From an uncultured Pseudomonadales bacterium (GTDB lineage: Bacteria > Pseudomonadota > Gammaproteobacteria > Pseudomonadales > Cellvibrionaceae), in assembly GCA_938048505.1 (NCBI GenBank), contig CALIUX010000137.1:1-8352 (forward strand): 8,352 nucleotides of DNA, in the 5' to 3' direction. A program made the translations under genes and the position numbers. Below, one piece after another: positions 1 to 6,634 of this stretch. The notes under the pieces are model-generated. The model was given only the letters and a program-made list of their open reading frames with translations, searched no databases and had not been told where the DNA came from. The stretch's first letter is position 1. Every line of letters begins with the position of its first letter.

Positions 1-1
1 A

Positions 2-376
2 GAGGTAAAAGTTGGATGGGATATCCTTAAAAGCCTTAAGCTGCGTACTAAGGGCGTTAACTTTATTGCTTGCCCAAGCTGTTCGAGGCAGAACTTTGAT
101 GTCATTAGCACCGTTAATACATTAGAAGAGCGCTTAGAAGACATTACTACACCGATTGATGTGGCTATTATAGGCTGTATTGTTAACGGGCCAGGTGAGG
201 CAAAAGAGGTGGATGTAGGTCTAACGGGCGGCGCGCCCAAGAATCTGGTTTATCATGACGGTGTACCCAACTCCAAATTAGAGAATGACCGTTTAGTCGA
301 TTCTTTAGAATCAATGATTCGTGAAAAAGCCGCCGCTAAAGAAGACTTAGAGAAAGACCTAATTGCTAAAGCATAA
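2..376 (+). CDS. ispG: 4-hydroxy-3-methylbut-2-enyl diphosphate synthase (flavodoxin), C-terminal part; 5' end outside window
   Basis: IspG (GcpE) converts 2-C-methyl-D-erythritol 2,4-cyclodiphosphate to HMBPP in the MEP isoprenoid pathway, in the cytoplasm, using a [4Fe-4S] cluster. The reading frame is open from the first bases of the window to TAA at 374–376, giving 124 residues of the cluster-binding C-terminal domain. The fragment has CPSC (Cys24 and Cys27), then GCIVNGPGE (Cys59 and Glu66). The spacings of 3, 32 and 7 residues between these four are the same as between the known E. coli ligands Cys270, Cys273, Cys305 and Glu312, so the cluster site is intact. The end position also matches the family length of about 370 residues. 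An internal ATG at 161 lies inside the conserved domain and is not a start. hisS follows 115 bp downstream, as in most gammaproteobacteria. Identity is secure; only the missing N-terminal TIM-barrel part is unseen. Confidence 0.97.
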   Translation, partial: EVKVGWDILKSLKLRTKGVNFIACPSCSRQNFDVISTVNTLEERLEDITTPIDVAIIGCIVNGPGEAKEVDVGLTGGAPKNLVYHDGVPNSKLENDRLVDSLESMIREKAAAKEDLEKDLIAKA

Positions 377-412
377 ATCAAAGAATAAAGCGTTTTTAGT
401 GTCGAAAAGCCT

Positions 413-459
413 TTAGGGTGAGTCAAGGCAGGCTTATGGCGCTGCGCTGATCACCTTAG
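413..459 (+). promoter_or_regulatory. Possible structured leader upstream of hisS
   Basis: The ispG–hisS spacer can fold into a long imperfect hairpin. The base is TAGGGTGA (414–421) with TCACCTTA (451–458), with one G·U pair. Further in, TCA (423–425) pairs with TGA (448–450) and GCAG (428–431) with CTGC (442–445). No run of T residues follows, so it does not look like an intrinsic terminator. No short reading frame rich in His codons is visible, so a classical histidine attenuator is not supported. It could be a 5' UTR element, a processing site between ispG and hisS, or chance. Confidence 0.3.
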
Positions 460-491
460 TAAAAACATAAACGTTATACAGAGAATTTACG

Positions 492-1778
492 TTGAAAAAA
501 ATACAATCTGTAAAAGGTATGAATGACCTTTTACCCAAGGACTCGCCTGCATGGCAGTACCTTGAAAGCACGGTTCAAGACATCTTGGCGCGCTATGGAT
601 ATGGCGAAATCCGCTTCCCAATATTAGAAAGTACCCACCTTTTTAAGCGTGGTATTGGTGAGGCAACGGATATTATTGAAAAGGAAATGTACACCTTTGA
701 TGATCGCAGTGGCGATAGTCTGAGCTTACGGCCCGAAGGAACCGCCAGTTGCGTGCGTGCGTGTGAACAGCATGGTTTGCTGTACAATCAAACGCAAAGG
801 CTGTGGTATCAGGGGCCGATGTTTCGCTATGAGCGACCTCAAAAAGGTAGACTTAGACAGTTTCACCAAATAGGGGTTGAAACATTTGGTTTTGGTGGAC
901 CAGATATCGAAGCAGAGCTAATCACATTGCTTGCACGGTTGTGGCGTGAGCTAGGTATTGCGGATTCAGTGACGTTACAGATTAATACTTTGGGCACCAG
1001 TGAAGCGCGCCATGCTTATCGTAGCGATTTGGTTGCCTATCTTGAGTCACATAAAGAACAGCTCGATGAGGATAGTCAACGTCGCCTCACGACTAACCCT
1101 CTTAGAATCTTAGATAGCAAAAGCGAGAGCACTCAACGCTTGTTGAATGATGCGCCTGTCTTAAATGATTACTTGAGTGATGAGTCAGTTGCCCACTTTG
1201 ATGAGCTCAAAGCCTTGCTTGATGCCGCAGGCGTGAGCTATGTGGTGAATTCAAGACTTGTTCGAGGATTGGATTATTACAGCAATACGGTTTTTGAATG
1301 GGTCACAACACATCTAGGTGCCCAAGGAACAGTCTGTGCTGGTGGCCGCTACGATGGTCTTGTCGAACAACTAGGAGGCAAGCCGACCACTGCATTTGGT
1401 TGTGCAATGGGCATGGAACGTTTAGTTTTGTTATTAGCGGAACTTCACGTTCTTCCCAAAGGTCTTGAACAAGACGTAGACGTATACATTACGGCCTTAG
1501 ATGGCGGCGATTTGAGTGTTAAAAAGCACGCTTTTGGTATTGCGGAGCAACTGCGAGCATCGTTGCCTTCTGTACGAATAGTGAGCCATTGTGGTGGTGG
1601 AAGCTTTAAAAACCAGCTCAAGCGCGCAGATAAAAGCGGGGCCGATATCGCCGTTATTATTGGCGAAACCGAGCTAGAAGCAGGTGTTGTCAACATTAAG
1701 AGCCTGCGCAAAGACAGCCCTCAGCAAACGATTTCTTTAGATGAGCTACCCGCTTACCTTAAAGCAGAGTTGTCTTAG
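492..1778 (+). CDS. hisS: Histidine–tRNA ligase
   Basis: This cytoplasmic class II aminoacyl-tRNA synthetase charges tRNA-His with histidine using ATP. The 428-residue protein is close to the 424 of E. coli HisS. The N-terminus KGMNDLLP (8–15) is the family hallmark. Motif 2 reads [15 protein letters not shown] (112–126). The histidine-specific loop [13 protein letters not shown] spans 258–270, GGRYDGL 284–290, and motif 3 [11 protein letters not shown] 301–311. The remaining C-terminal ~100 residues form the anticodon-binding domain. The start is TTG at 492, because it gives the normal short extension before KGMNDLLP; the next ATG (519) would remove part of that conserved segment. Only a weak AGAGA lies upstream (480–484). 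The gene sits in the usual ispG–hisS order and nothing is missing. Whether it is transcribed with ispG or from a promoter in the 115-bp spacer cannot be decided from sequence. Confidence 0.98.
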   Translation: MKKIQSVKGMNDLLPKDSPAWQYLESTVQDILARYGYGEIRFPILESTHLFKRGIGEATDIIEKEMYTFDDRSGDSLSLRPEGTASCVRACEQHGLLYNQTQRLWYQGPMFRYERPQKGRLRQFHQIGVETFGFGGPDIEAELITLLARLWRELGIADSVTLQINTLGTSEARHAYRSDLVAYLESHKEQLDEDSQRRLTTNPLRILDSKSESTQRLLNDAPVLNDYLSDESVAHFDELKALLDAAGVSYVVNSRLVRGLDYYSNTVFEWVTTHLGAQGTVCAGGRYDGLVEQLGGKPTTAFGCAMGMERLVLLLAELHVLPKGLEQDVDVYITALDGGDLSVKKHAFGIAEQLRASLPSVRIVSHCGGGSFKNQLKRADKSGADIAVIIGETELEAGVVNIKSLRKDSPQQTISLDELPAYLKAELS

Positions 1779-2143
1779 ACCCTTTTGGCGGCACTTAGTA
1801 TAAGAGACAATGTTTAGTAGAGCTCAAATTCGACGCGGGTATTCGCTAAACGGCATGCTGTAAACGAAATAACTATTGCACATGAAGGTTGTATCGTTAT
1901 AGTGCGTGTCGCGAAATAAATTGTAATGTTGATTACCATTTTGATGAATTGAGGTTGCGGCAAGTGATGAACGGATCTTGCGCGCCAGAATTGATAATAA
2001 AGACTGTTAGTCGACCCAATGCTCGCTGAATGAGCACCACTCTTTTTAAAATGACTATTCATTGTAGAATTTGCATTATATGAAAAGGTGTTGTGATCAG
2101 GCGAGCGAAGCAGACTAAAGCAAACATGTAACAGGAGAGAATT
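1779..2143. other. 365-bp spacer between hisS and yfgM without a credible gene
   Basis: These genes usually lie close together in gammaproteobacteria, so this gap is long. I see no tRNA, no clear terminator and no reading frame with a ribosome-binding site on the + strand. A short hairpin (TGCTC 2020–2024, GAGCA 2032–2036) is followed eight bases later by CTTTTT, too far for a good intrinsic terminator. The − strand has a 113-codon open frame across the gap, but it starts with an unsupported GTG inside yfgM and encodes nothing recognisable. The gap is most simply the promoter region for yfgM–bamB. Confidence 0.6.
2043..2070 (+). promoter_or_regulatory. Candidate sigma-70 promoter for yfgM–bamB
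   Basis: TAGAAT at 2065–2070 matches the −10 consensus at five of six positions. A poor −35 (TTTTTA, 2043–2048) lies 16 bp upstream. An alternative pair is ATGACT (2051–2056) and CATTAT (2074–2079), each four of six, 17 bp apart. Either would start transcription roughly 55–65 bp before the yfgM start. The location in an unusually long spacer supports a promoter here, but the motifs alone are weak. Confidence 0.3.
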
Positions 2144-2884
2144 GTGGCTGAACACTTAACAGAAGAAGAGCAAATTGAAGCCTTTAAACGCTGGTGGAAA
2201 GAGAATGGCACCATGCTTATGGCGGCCGTTGCCATTGCTGCGGGCGGTTACTTTGGTTTTGGTCTTTATCAATCGTCGCAAGAAAAGTCGGCTCAGGCTA
2301 ACTCCGCTCTGTATGACAAAATGGTGAGTGCAGTTGAAGCCACTGCAGATAAACCTTCTGATGCCCAGACTGCAGCGATTAAATCCGCAGCAAATGCAGT
2401 AACAAATGAAGACGATAGCGGCTTGTACGGTGATCTGGCGCATTTTCAATTGGCGAAAGTGGCTGTCGATGCTGGCCAACTAGATCAAGCTGAAACCCAT
2501 TTGCGTGCTGTTGTTGCTAACAGTGATACGCCATCATCTATAGAACTGGCTAAGCTGCGTTTGGCGCGTGTTCAAGCTGCAGCGGGTAAAACAGAAGAAG
2601 CCTTGGCGATTCTTGATAAAACCCCTTCTGATGCATTTAAAGCGAGCTACGCCGAATCAAAAGGTGATGTATTGCTGAGTTTAGGCCGATTAGAAGAAGC
2701 TTATACCGCATTCGAAAGTGCCAACCTAGCACTTGAGTCACAAGAAGGTGGTGCGGGAATGCGCGGTAATATTTTAAAGTTCAAGATGGATAATGCTCGT
2801 GTGGTCACTCAGGCTGATAATGTACTCGATATGAGCGAATCATTAGCTAATCCACATGCGGTATCAATTGAGGCTGGCGAATGA
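2144..2884 (+). CDS. yfgM: YfgM family ancillary SecYEG translocon subunit, TPR-like
   Basis: YfgM is a single-pass inner-membrane protein with a periplasmic TPR-like domain. In E. coli it associates with the SecYEG translocon and PpiD and contributes to the periplasmic chaperone network. The 246-residue product has an acidic and basic cytoplasmic N-terminus (residues 1–22, with the family's KRWWKENG), one membrane segment of about 20 residues (about 23–42, rich in Ala and Gly), and an alpha-helical periplasmic region with TPR-like helices, for example near residues 98–125 and 130–190. E. coli YfgM is 206 residues, so this one is somewhat longer. The GTG start is supported by AGGAG at 2133–2137, six bases upstream, which is the best ribosome-binding site in the window. 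The stop overlaps the bamB start as ATGA, so the two are probably translationally coupled. Position between hisS and bamB strongly supports the assignment. Confidence 0.92.
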   Translation: MAEHLTEEEQIEAFKRWWKENGTMLMAAVAIAAGGYFGFGLYQSSQEKSAQANSALYDKMVSAVEATADKPSDAQTAAIKSAANAVTNEDDSGLYGDLAHFQLAKVAVDAGQLDQAETHLRAVVANSDTPSSIELAKLRLARVQAAAGKTEEALAILDKTPSDAFKASYAESKGDVLLSLGRLEEAYTAFESANLALESQEGGAGMRGNILKFKMDNARVVTQADNVLDMSESLANPHAVSIEAGE

Positions 2885-4089
2885 GAGGTATGATACGTTT
2901 CGCTTGGATTGCTTGCGTTGTGGCAAGCTTAGCGGCGTGTGCAACAAAAGATGAGGCACTTAAGCCTGCAGAGTTAGTTTCTTTTGAGTCGACAGCGGCT
3001 GTTAAAAGCCGCTGGAATGCATCACTGGGTGGCAATATCCGTGCAACCGGCATTGGCCCATTTAAAACGGGCCGTATTTATAGTCGTTCGATTTCGGGCA
3101 ATAAAACCCAGCAGCGCTTTTTTATGGCGTTTGATGACGATACGCTATATGCCACCAACCGTTTGAATAAAGTGTATGCGATTAATCGCAGCTCAGGTAA
3201 AACGCGTTGGACGCAAACACTGAAACAAGACATCGGTGCGGGTGTGGGTGTTTCTGACGCTTTATTATTTATTGGCTCCCTCAAAGGCGATGTCATAGCG
3301 CTAGATCGTGAAACGGGCGATATAGTGTGGTCAGCAAAAGTACCAACAGAAGTTGTATCGCCCCCTCAGGGTAATGGTAGTGAAGTACTGGTTAAGAGCA
3401 TTGATGGCCGCTTATCGGCTCTTGATGCTAAAGATGGCACGTTGTTGTGGAATTATGATCATCCACAACCGTTGTTAACTTTCCGTTCTCAAGCTTCACC
3501 TTTGTTGGTAGATGACCAAGCTTTTGTTGCGTTTGATAATGGTCAGCTACTCAGCTTTGGAACAAAAGAAGGCGATCTTCGCTGGTCTGTGCGGGTGAGC
3601 CAACCTCAGGGTGTGACAGAGTTAGAGCGCGCAGTTGATTTAGATATTACCCCCATTGCTGCAGGCCCGTTTATTATTTCGGGTGGAGCTAATGGCCGCC
3701 TGATTGCAGTGAGTCGTGGCGCCGGTAAAATTACATGGGCAGAAGATGCCAGTATTTTTAATGAGCTAGCGTATGATGATTCGGCGTTATTTTATGTTGA
3801 TGAAAAAAGTCATCTCCATTCTTTGAGCCTCTCTTCAGGTAAATTGATTTGGGATAGTGAAGTACTCCATCGCAGAGAGGTCTCTTCACCTGAAATTGTT
3901 GGGCAATATCTTGCGGTAATTGATGGGTCAAATATCTTACATGTATTTGACCGCACTAATGGTGAGCTAGCTGCGCGCCGGTCATTACCCGGTAATGGCT
4001 ACAGTACACCCATGCTATCTGATGGTAATATACTGTATATCTTCAGTGATAACGGCCTGATGAATGCATATGAAATTGAGCCCAAATAG
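2881..4089 (+). CDS. bamB: Outer membrane protein assembly factor BamB, lipoprotein
   Basis: BamB is a periplasm-facing lipoprotein of the outer membrane. With BamA it helps fold and insert beta-barrel proteins. The 402-residue precursor has a short basic start, a hydrophobic stretch, and the lipobox LAAC with the lipid-modified Cys at residue 20. The residue after Cys is Ala, not Asp, which fits outer-membrane sorting. The rest is an eight-bladed beta-propeller of PQQ-like repeats with the pattern 'YAIN…GKTRW', visible as VIALDRETGDIVW, LSALDAKDGTLLW, LIAVSRGAGKITW, LHSLSLSSGKLIW and others. The ATG at 2881 overlaps the yfgM stop by 4 bp, with GAGG at 2870–2873 seven bases upstream. A second ATG at 2890 would also keep a working signal peptide, but its nearest SD-like sequence is only one base away, so 2881 is preferred. 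E. coli BamB is 392 residues. The gene is complete. Confidence 0.96.
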   Translation: MRGMIRFAWIACVVASLAACATKDEALKPAELVSFESTAAVKSRWNASLGGNIRATGIGPFKTGRIYSRSISGNKTQQRFFMAFDDDTLYATNRLNKVYAINRSSGKTRWTQTLKQDIGAGVGVSDALLFIGSLKGDVIALDRETGDIVWSAKVPTEVVSPPQGNGSEVLVKSIDGRLSALDAKDGTLLWNYDHPQPLLTFRSQASPLLVDDQAFVAFDNGQLLSFGTKEGDLRWSVRVSQPQGVTELERAVDLDITPIAAGPFIISGGANGRLIAVSRGAGKITWAEDASIFNELAYDDSALFYVDEKSHLHSLSLSSGKLIWDSEVLHRREVSSPEIVGQYLAVIDGSNILHVFDRTNGELAARRSLPGNGYSTPMLSDGNILYIFSDNGLMNAYEIEPK

Positions 4090-4103
4090 CGTCTATCATT
4101 TAT

Positions 4104-4133
4104 TCATCATTTGATGAGTCAATGCTTTTGACT
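4104..4133 (+). repeat. Two adjacent short hairpins downstream of bamB
   Basis: TCATCA (4104–4109) and TGATGA (4112–4117) form a perfect inverted repeat with a two-base spacer. Immediately next, AGTCAA (4117–4122) and TTGACT (4128–4133) form a second one with a five-base loop, followed by TTTT. The two share base 4117, so they could be alternative folds. The second with its T run resembles a weak terminator. TTGACT also resembles a −35 box, but the best −10-like sequence at an allowed spacing (CCTAAT, 4153–4158) lacks the important TA. Confidence 0.4.
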
Positions 4134-4178
4134 TTTTGATTGGCGAACACAGCCTAATTAAAAAGTGATTGTTTATTG

Positions 4179-4210
4179 AAAACCTCTGCTTGCAGGGGTT
4201 TTTGTTTTTT
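4179..4210 (+). terminator. Intrinsic terminator between bamB and der
   Basis: The arms AAAACCTCTG (4179–4188) and CAGGGGTTTT (4193–4202) pair over ten positions with a single G·U. They close on CTTG, a loop known to be very stable on a G–C pair. The 3' arm runs into a T-rich tail (4199–4203 and 4205–4210 are all T, broken only by G at 4204). This has all the parts of a rho-independent terminator for the yfgM–bamB transcript. It lies only 48 bp before the der ATG, with no visible promoter in between, so der must be expressed by read-through, from an upstream promoter, or from one I cannot recognise. Confidence 0.85.
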
Positions 4211-4217
4211 CGAGGTG

Positions 4218-4235
4218 AGCACCAATCTTGGTGCT
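4218..4235 (+). repeat. Perfect 8-bp hairpin in the der leader
   Basis: AGCACCAA (4218–4225) and TTGGTGCT (4228–4235) are exact reverse complements separated by two bases; as RNA the loop would probably open to four bases. No T run follows, so it is not a second terminator. It starts right after an SD-like AGGTG (4213–4217) and ends 23 bases before the der start. It could stabilise the transcript end, serve as a protein-binding site, or affect der translation; the sequence does not tell which. Confidence 0.55.
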
Positions 4236-4258
4236 GCCTGACCCAAAGCGACATTGTT

Positions 4259-5821
4259 ATGATTCCTGTAATTGCCTTAGTAGGGCGCCCAAACGTGGGT
4301 AAATCCACGCTCTTTAATCGTTTAACCAAAACGCGTGATGCGTTAGTCGCTAATTTTTCGGGCTTAACGCGTGATCGAAAATACGGTGAAATCGAATTCG
4401 ATGAGCGCCGTTTTATTATTATTGATACAGGCGGCCTTAGCGGGGACGAAGAGGGGATTGATGGCGTCATGGCAGATCAATCACGGCAAGCTGTTGAAGA
4501 AGCAGACTTGGTGTTGTTTATGGTCGATGCTAGAGCAGGCGTCACGGCAGCTGACGAACAAATTGCAGCCTTTTTGCGTCAAAAAAATCGACCTCTCTTA
4601 TTGGTGGCCAATAAAATTGATGGTCTCAATCACGATGTCGTCACAGCGGCTTTTTATGAGCTAGGTCTAGGCGAAGTGCATGGTATTGCGGCTGCACATG
4701 GCCGTGGTGTCACACAGTTAATACAAGTCGTGACCGAAACATTGCCCGCAGAATCTTCTGCTATCTCTCTTCAAGAACCTCTTGAACATGAGCAGGCTGA
4801 AAGTATCGGTGATGGTATAGGTATAGATGATGGTACTGGTGTTCATGCGACAGAGCTTGGTGAAGAATGTGAGGTTGCTGGCACACAAGAGACCTCTGAG
4901 GCTGCACTGCAGCATGCAGAAAGTGTTAAAAATAAAAAAATTGCGGTTGTCGGTCGGCCAAATGTAGGTAAATCAACGCTTGTTAATCGTATGCTAGGTG
5001 AAGACCGTGTAGTGGTATATGACTTGCCCGGCACGACTCGTGACAGTATTTATATCGATTATGAGCGGTATGGTGAGCACTATACGTTAATTGATACGGC
5101 AGGTATTCGACGCCGGAAGAACATTACACTAGCCGTTGAGAAATTTTCGATCGTTAAGACATTGCAAGCCATTGCTGATGCGAATGTGGTGATTTGCTTG
5201 ATCGATGCAACAGAAGGTGTTGTGGAGCAAGACCTGCACCTAATGGGCCAAGTGATTGATGCTGGCCGTGCATTGGTAATTGCGCTCAATAAATGGGATG
5301 GTCTTGAGCAAGAGCATAAAGCGTACGTTAAAAAAGAATTAGAGCGAAAGCTCCGATTTATTGATTTTGCTGATTTTCACTTTATTTCAGCATTACACGG
5401 TACAGGTGTTGGCCATCTGTATGAGTCGATAGAAAAAGCGTATCAGTCGGCAACCGAAAAACTCTCTACACATTTTCTTACACGTATTCTTGAAGATGCT
5501 ATTAGCTCTCACCAGCCACCCTTAGTGAACGGTAGGCGCATCAAGTTACGTTATGCGCACCCTGGTGGTAGTAACCCGCCTATTATTGTTGTTCATGGTA
5601 ATCAAACGAATGCTTTGCCCGATCATTACAAACGCTACCTGGAAAAAATGTTCCGCAAGGCGTTAGATCTGCATGGTACGCCTGTTAGGCTGCAATTTAA
5701 GTCCAGCACTAATCCTTTTGAAGGCCGGAAAAATAAGCTGACAAAACAGCAGTCAGATAAAAAGCTTCGCCTTGCTCGTAATGCCGAGAAGTCAAAAAAA
5801 GCGAAAAAGAAAAGGAGTTAA
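4259..5821 (+). CDS. der: Ribosome biogenesis GTPase Der (EngA)
   Basis: Der is an essential cytoplasmic GTPase with two tandem G domains that acts in assembly of the 50S ribosomal subunit. The 520-residue product has G1 motifs GRPNVGKST at residues 9–17 and 232–240, G3 DTGG (56–59) and DTAG (279–282), and G4 NKID (118–121) and NKWD (344–347); GLTRDRKYG and PGTTRDS give the G2 threonines. A KH-like domain follows from about 400 to 485, ending near NPFEG, then a strongly basic Lys-rich tail (about 487–520). The linker between G domains (about 165–228) is long and acidic, with a Gly/Asp-rich part, which explains a length above the 490 of E. coli. ATG 4259 is chosen because [17 protein letters not shown] is the family N-terminus. 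An upstream in-frame TTG (4169) lies before the terminator and is not credible. No clear ribosome-binding site precedes the ATG, which is odd for an essential gene. Confidence 0.97.
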   Translation: MIPVIALVGRPNVGKSTLFNRLTKTRDALVANFSGLTRDRKYGEIEFDERRFIIIDTGGLSGDEEGIDGVMADQSRQAVEEADLVLFMVDARAGVTAADEQIAAFLRQKNRPLLLVANKIDGLNHDVVTAAFYELGLGEVHGIAAAHGRGVTQLIQVVTETLPAESSAISLQEPLEHEQAESIGDGIGIDDGTGVHATELGEECEVAGTQETSEAALQHAESVKNKKIAVVGRPNVGKSTLVNRMLGEDRVVVYDLPGTTRDSIYIDYERYGEHYTLIDTAGIRRRKNITLAVEKFSIVKTLQAIADANVVICLIDATEGVVEQDLHLMGQVIDAGRALVIALNKWDGLEQEHKAYVKKELERKLRFIDFADFHFISALHGTGVGHLYESIEKAYQSATEKLSTHFLTRILEDAISSHQPPLVNGRRIKLRYAHPGGSNPPIIVVHGNQTNALPDHYKRYLEKMFRKALDLHGTPVRLQFKSSTNPFEGRKNKLTKQQSDKKLRLARNAEKSKKAKKKRS

Positions 5822-5831
5822 ACAGCTTTTG

Positions 5832-5905
5832 AGCGCTACTGCTAGCTTTAAATACAGTTACCAGTAGTCGCTTGTTCGATTTAGCTTATTCGCTTTGAGA
5901 AGCGA
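5832..5905. terminator. Hairpins in the der / pilin convergent spacer, possible bidirectional terminator
   Basis: The 134-bp spacer between the two convergent genes has two hairpins. In the first, AGCGCTACTG (5832–5841) pairs with CAGTAG plus CGCT (5862–5867 and 5869–5872), ten pairs with one bulged T and a 20-base loop. The second is TCGCTT (5890–5895) with AAGCGA (5900–5905) and a TGAG loop. The placement between convergent genes suggests termination from both sides. However, neither has a proper T run on either strand, so the call rests mainly on position. Confidence 0.35.
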
Positions 5906-5955
5906 TCCAATCAATCTGGTAGAGCCAATTCCAATTACACCATAATCCACTATAA

Positions 5956-6510
5956 CTACAGCCAGTTACTGGTGATAGGGCAGTTGTTGCCGACATTACG
6001 GATATTGGTCATATCAAGGGATAACGTGCAGCGTGAGTCAATTCGCCCGGTTGTCGTTGGAGTGGCTTGAATAACATAGCCAGGCTGTGTGGCGATAGTT
6101 GTATCAAGTGATTGGATGCTGCTGCCGGAACGGACAATGCTAAAGGTATAGTCATCCCTTGAAGCTGCACTCCAACTGGGGAAGTTAGCACCAGCTGTTG
6201 GGGTAGGCTTTTTATTGACTTCGGTTAGGGTTGTGATGGCTGCATAACTCAGCGTTCTTTGGTAATTACTCTCTATCGCAAGGCTCAGTGAGGCCAAGTC
6301 CGATTGCGCTGTTCTGACAATGCTTCTTTCAACATAGCGAGAATAAGATGGCAGGGCAATGCTCGCCAGAATGGCAATAATTGCAATAGTGATCATAATC
6401 TCGATGAGTGTGAAGCCGGCGTGCAGTGAATAATCAGAGTACTGCTTGTTGTGTATCGCACGCCTTTGAATCCATTGCTTGTGATACAGCCTATAAAAAG
6501 GTGAAAGCAT
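5956..6510 (-). CDS. Type IV pilin-like protein with long prepilin leader (PilE-type minor pilin candidate)
   Basis: The 184-residue product is a class III signal-peptide protein. A prepilin peptidase site sits at Gly32|Phe33, followed by FTLIEIMITIAIIAILASI with the conserved Glu at mature position 5 and a hydrophobic helix. Such proteins are cut and N-methylated by PilD, then assembled into a type IV pilus or type II secretion pseudopilus. The mature part is about 152 residues, with two Cys (161 and 177) near the C-terminus that could form the usual D-region disulfide. The C-terminal pattern 'YVIQATP…CTLSLDMTN…' resembles PilE-type minor pilins, but the exact class is uncertain. The leader of 32 residues is far longer than the usual 6–10. 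ATG 6510 has GGAG (complement of 6521–6524) ten bases upstream, and there is no ATG, GTG or TTG codon between it and the cleavage site, so the long leader looks real. No other pilus gene is nearby. It is transcribed convergently with der. Confidence 0.85.
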   Translation of the reverse strand: MLSPFYRLYHKQWIQRRAIHNKQYSDYSLHAGFTLIEIMITIAIIAILASIALPSYSRYVERSIVRTAQSDLASLSLAIESNYQRTLSYAAITTLTEVNKKPTPTAGANFPSWSAASRDDYTFSIVRSGSSIQSLDTTIATQPGYVIQATPTTTGRIDSRCTLSLDMTNIRNVGNNCPITSNWL

Positions 6511-6560
6511 TACGGGTTTGCTCCAAAAGTTGTCTGTTCCTAGGGCCGTGTTTGGCTGGT

Positions 6561-6634
6561 TAACATCAAGGGTTCGTGCTTTTTATAATTTTCTAATACT
6601 TATATCTTAATATAAGCCACGAACCTTGAGGTTA
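6561..6634. repeat. 74-bp imperfect inverted repeat with AT-rich core upstream of the pilin gene
   Basis: The left arm (6561–6578) and right arm (6618–6634) are reverse complements over 17 pairs with one mismatch (6565/6630) and one extra base (G6572). The 39-bp core is very AT-rich and holds a perfect smaller inverted repeat, CTTATAT (6599–6605) and ATATAAG (6610–6616) with a four-base loop. As a whole it could form a large cruciform or RNA hairpin. It lies between two same-strand genes and has no T run on the outside. No target-site duplication is evident, so a small mobile element is only a possibility. It could also be an operator region, since a promoter-like sequence for the pilin gene lies in the core. 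Confidence 0.7.
6582..6610 (-). promoter_or_regulatory. Candidate sigma-70 promoter for the pilin gene
   Basis: Read on the − strand, TTAAGA (6610–6605, four of six to TTGACA) lies 17 bp before TATAAA (6587–6582, five of six to TATAAT). Transcription would start near 6575, giving a 5' UTR of about 65 bases to ATG 6510. The whole promoter sits inside the core of the inverted repeat. AT-rich DNA gives such matches by chance, so confidence is low. I looked for a sigma-54 site, common for pilins, and found only a poor partial match. Confidence 0.35.

Noticed and set aside
377..491. Histidine attenuator leader peptide before hisS
   Set aside because: No short reading frame with a run of His codons and no T-run terminator occurs in the spacer.
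1814..2155. 113-codon open frame on the − strand filling most of the hisS–yfgM gap
   Set aside because: It starts with GTG inside yfgM without a ribosome-binding site, continues an antisense frame of yfgM, and its product shows no recognisable domain or coding bias.
4169..4258. 30-residue N-terminal extension of der from an in-frame TTG
   Set aside because: The extension would be encoded by the terminator hairpin and its T tail, and the family N-terminus begins exactly at ATG 4259.
5962..5972. Palindrome CCAGTTACTGG at the end of the pilin gene as a binding or attachment site
   Set aside because: It lies within the last codons of the pilin, is short, and has no second copy or partner site in the window.
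6566..6582. Sigma-54 promoter for the pilin gene (GCACG followed by TTGAT on the − strand)
   Set aside because: The spacing is one base too long and the −12 element lacks its GC, so the essential dinucleotides are not in register.
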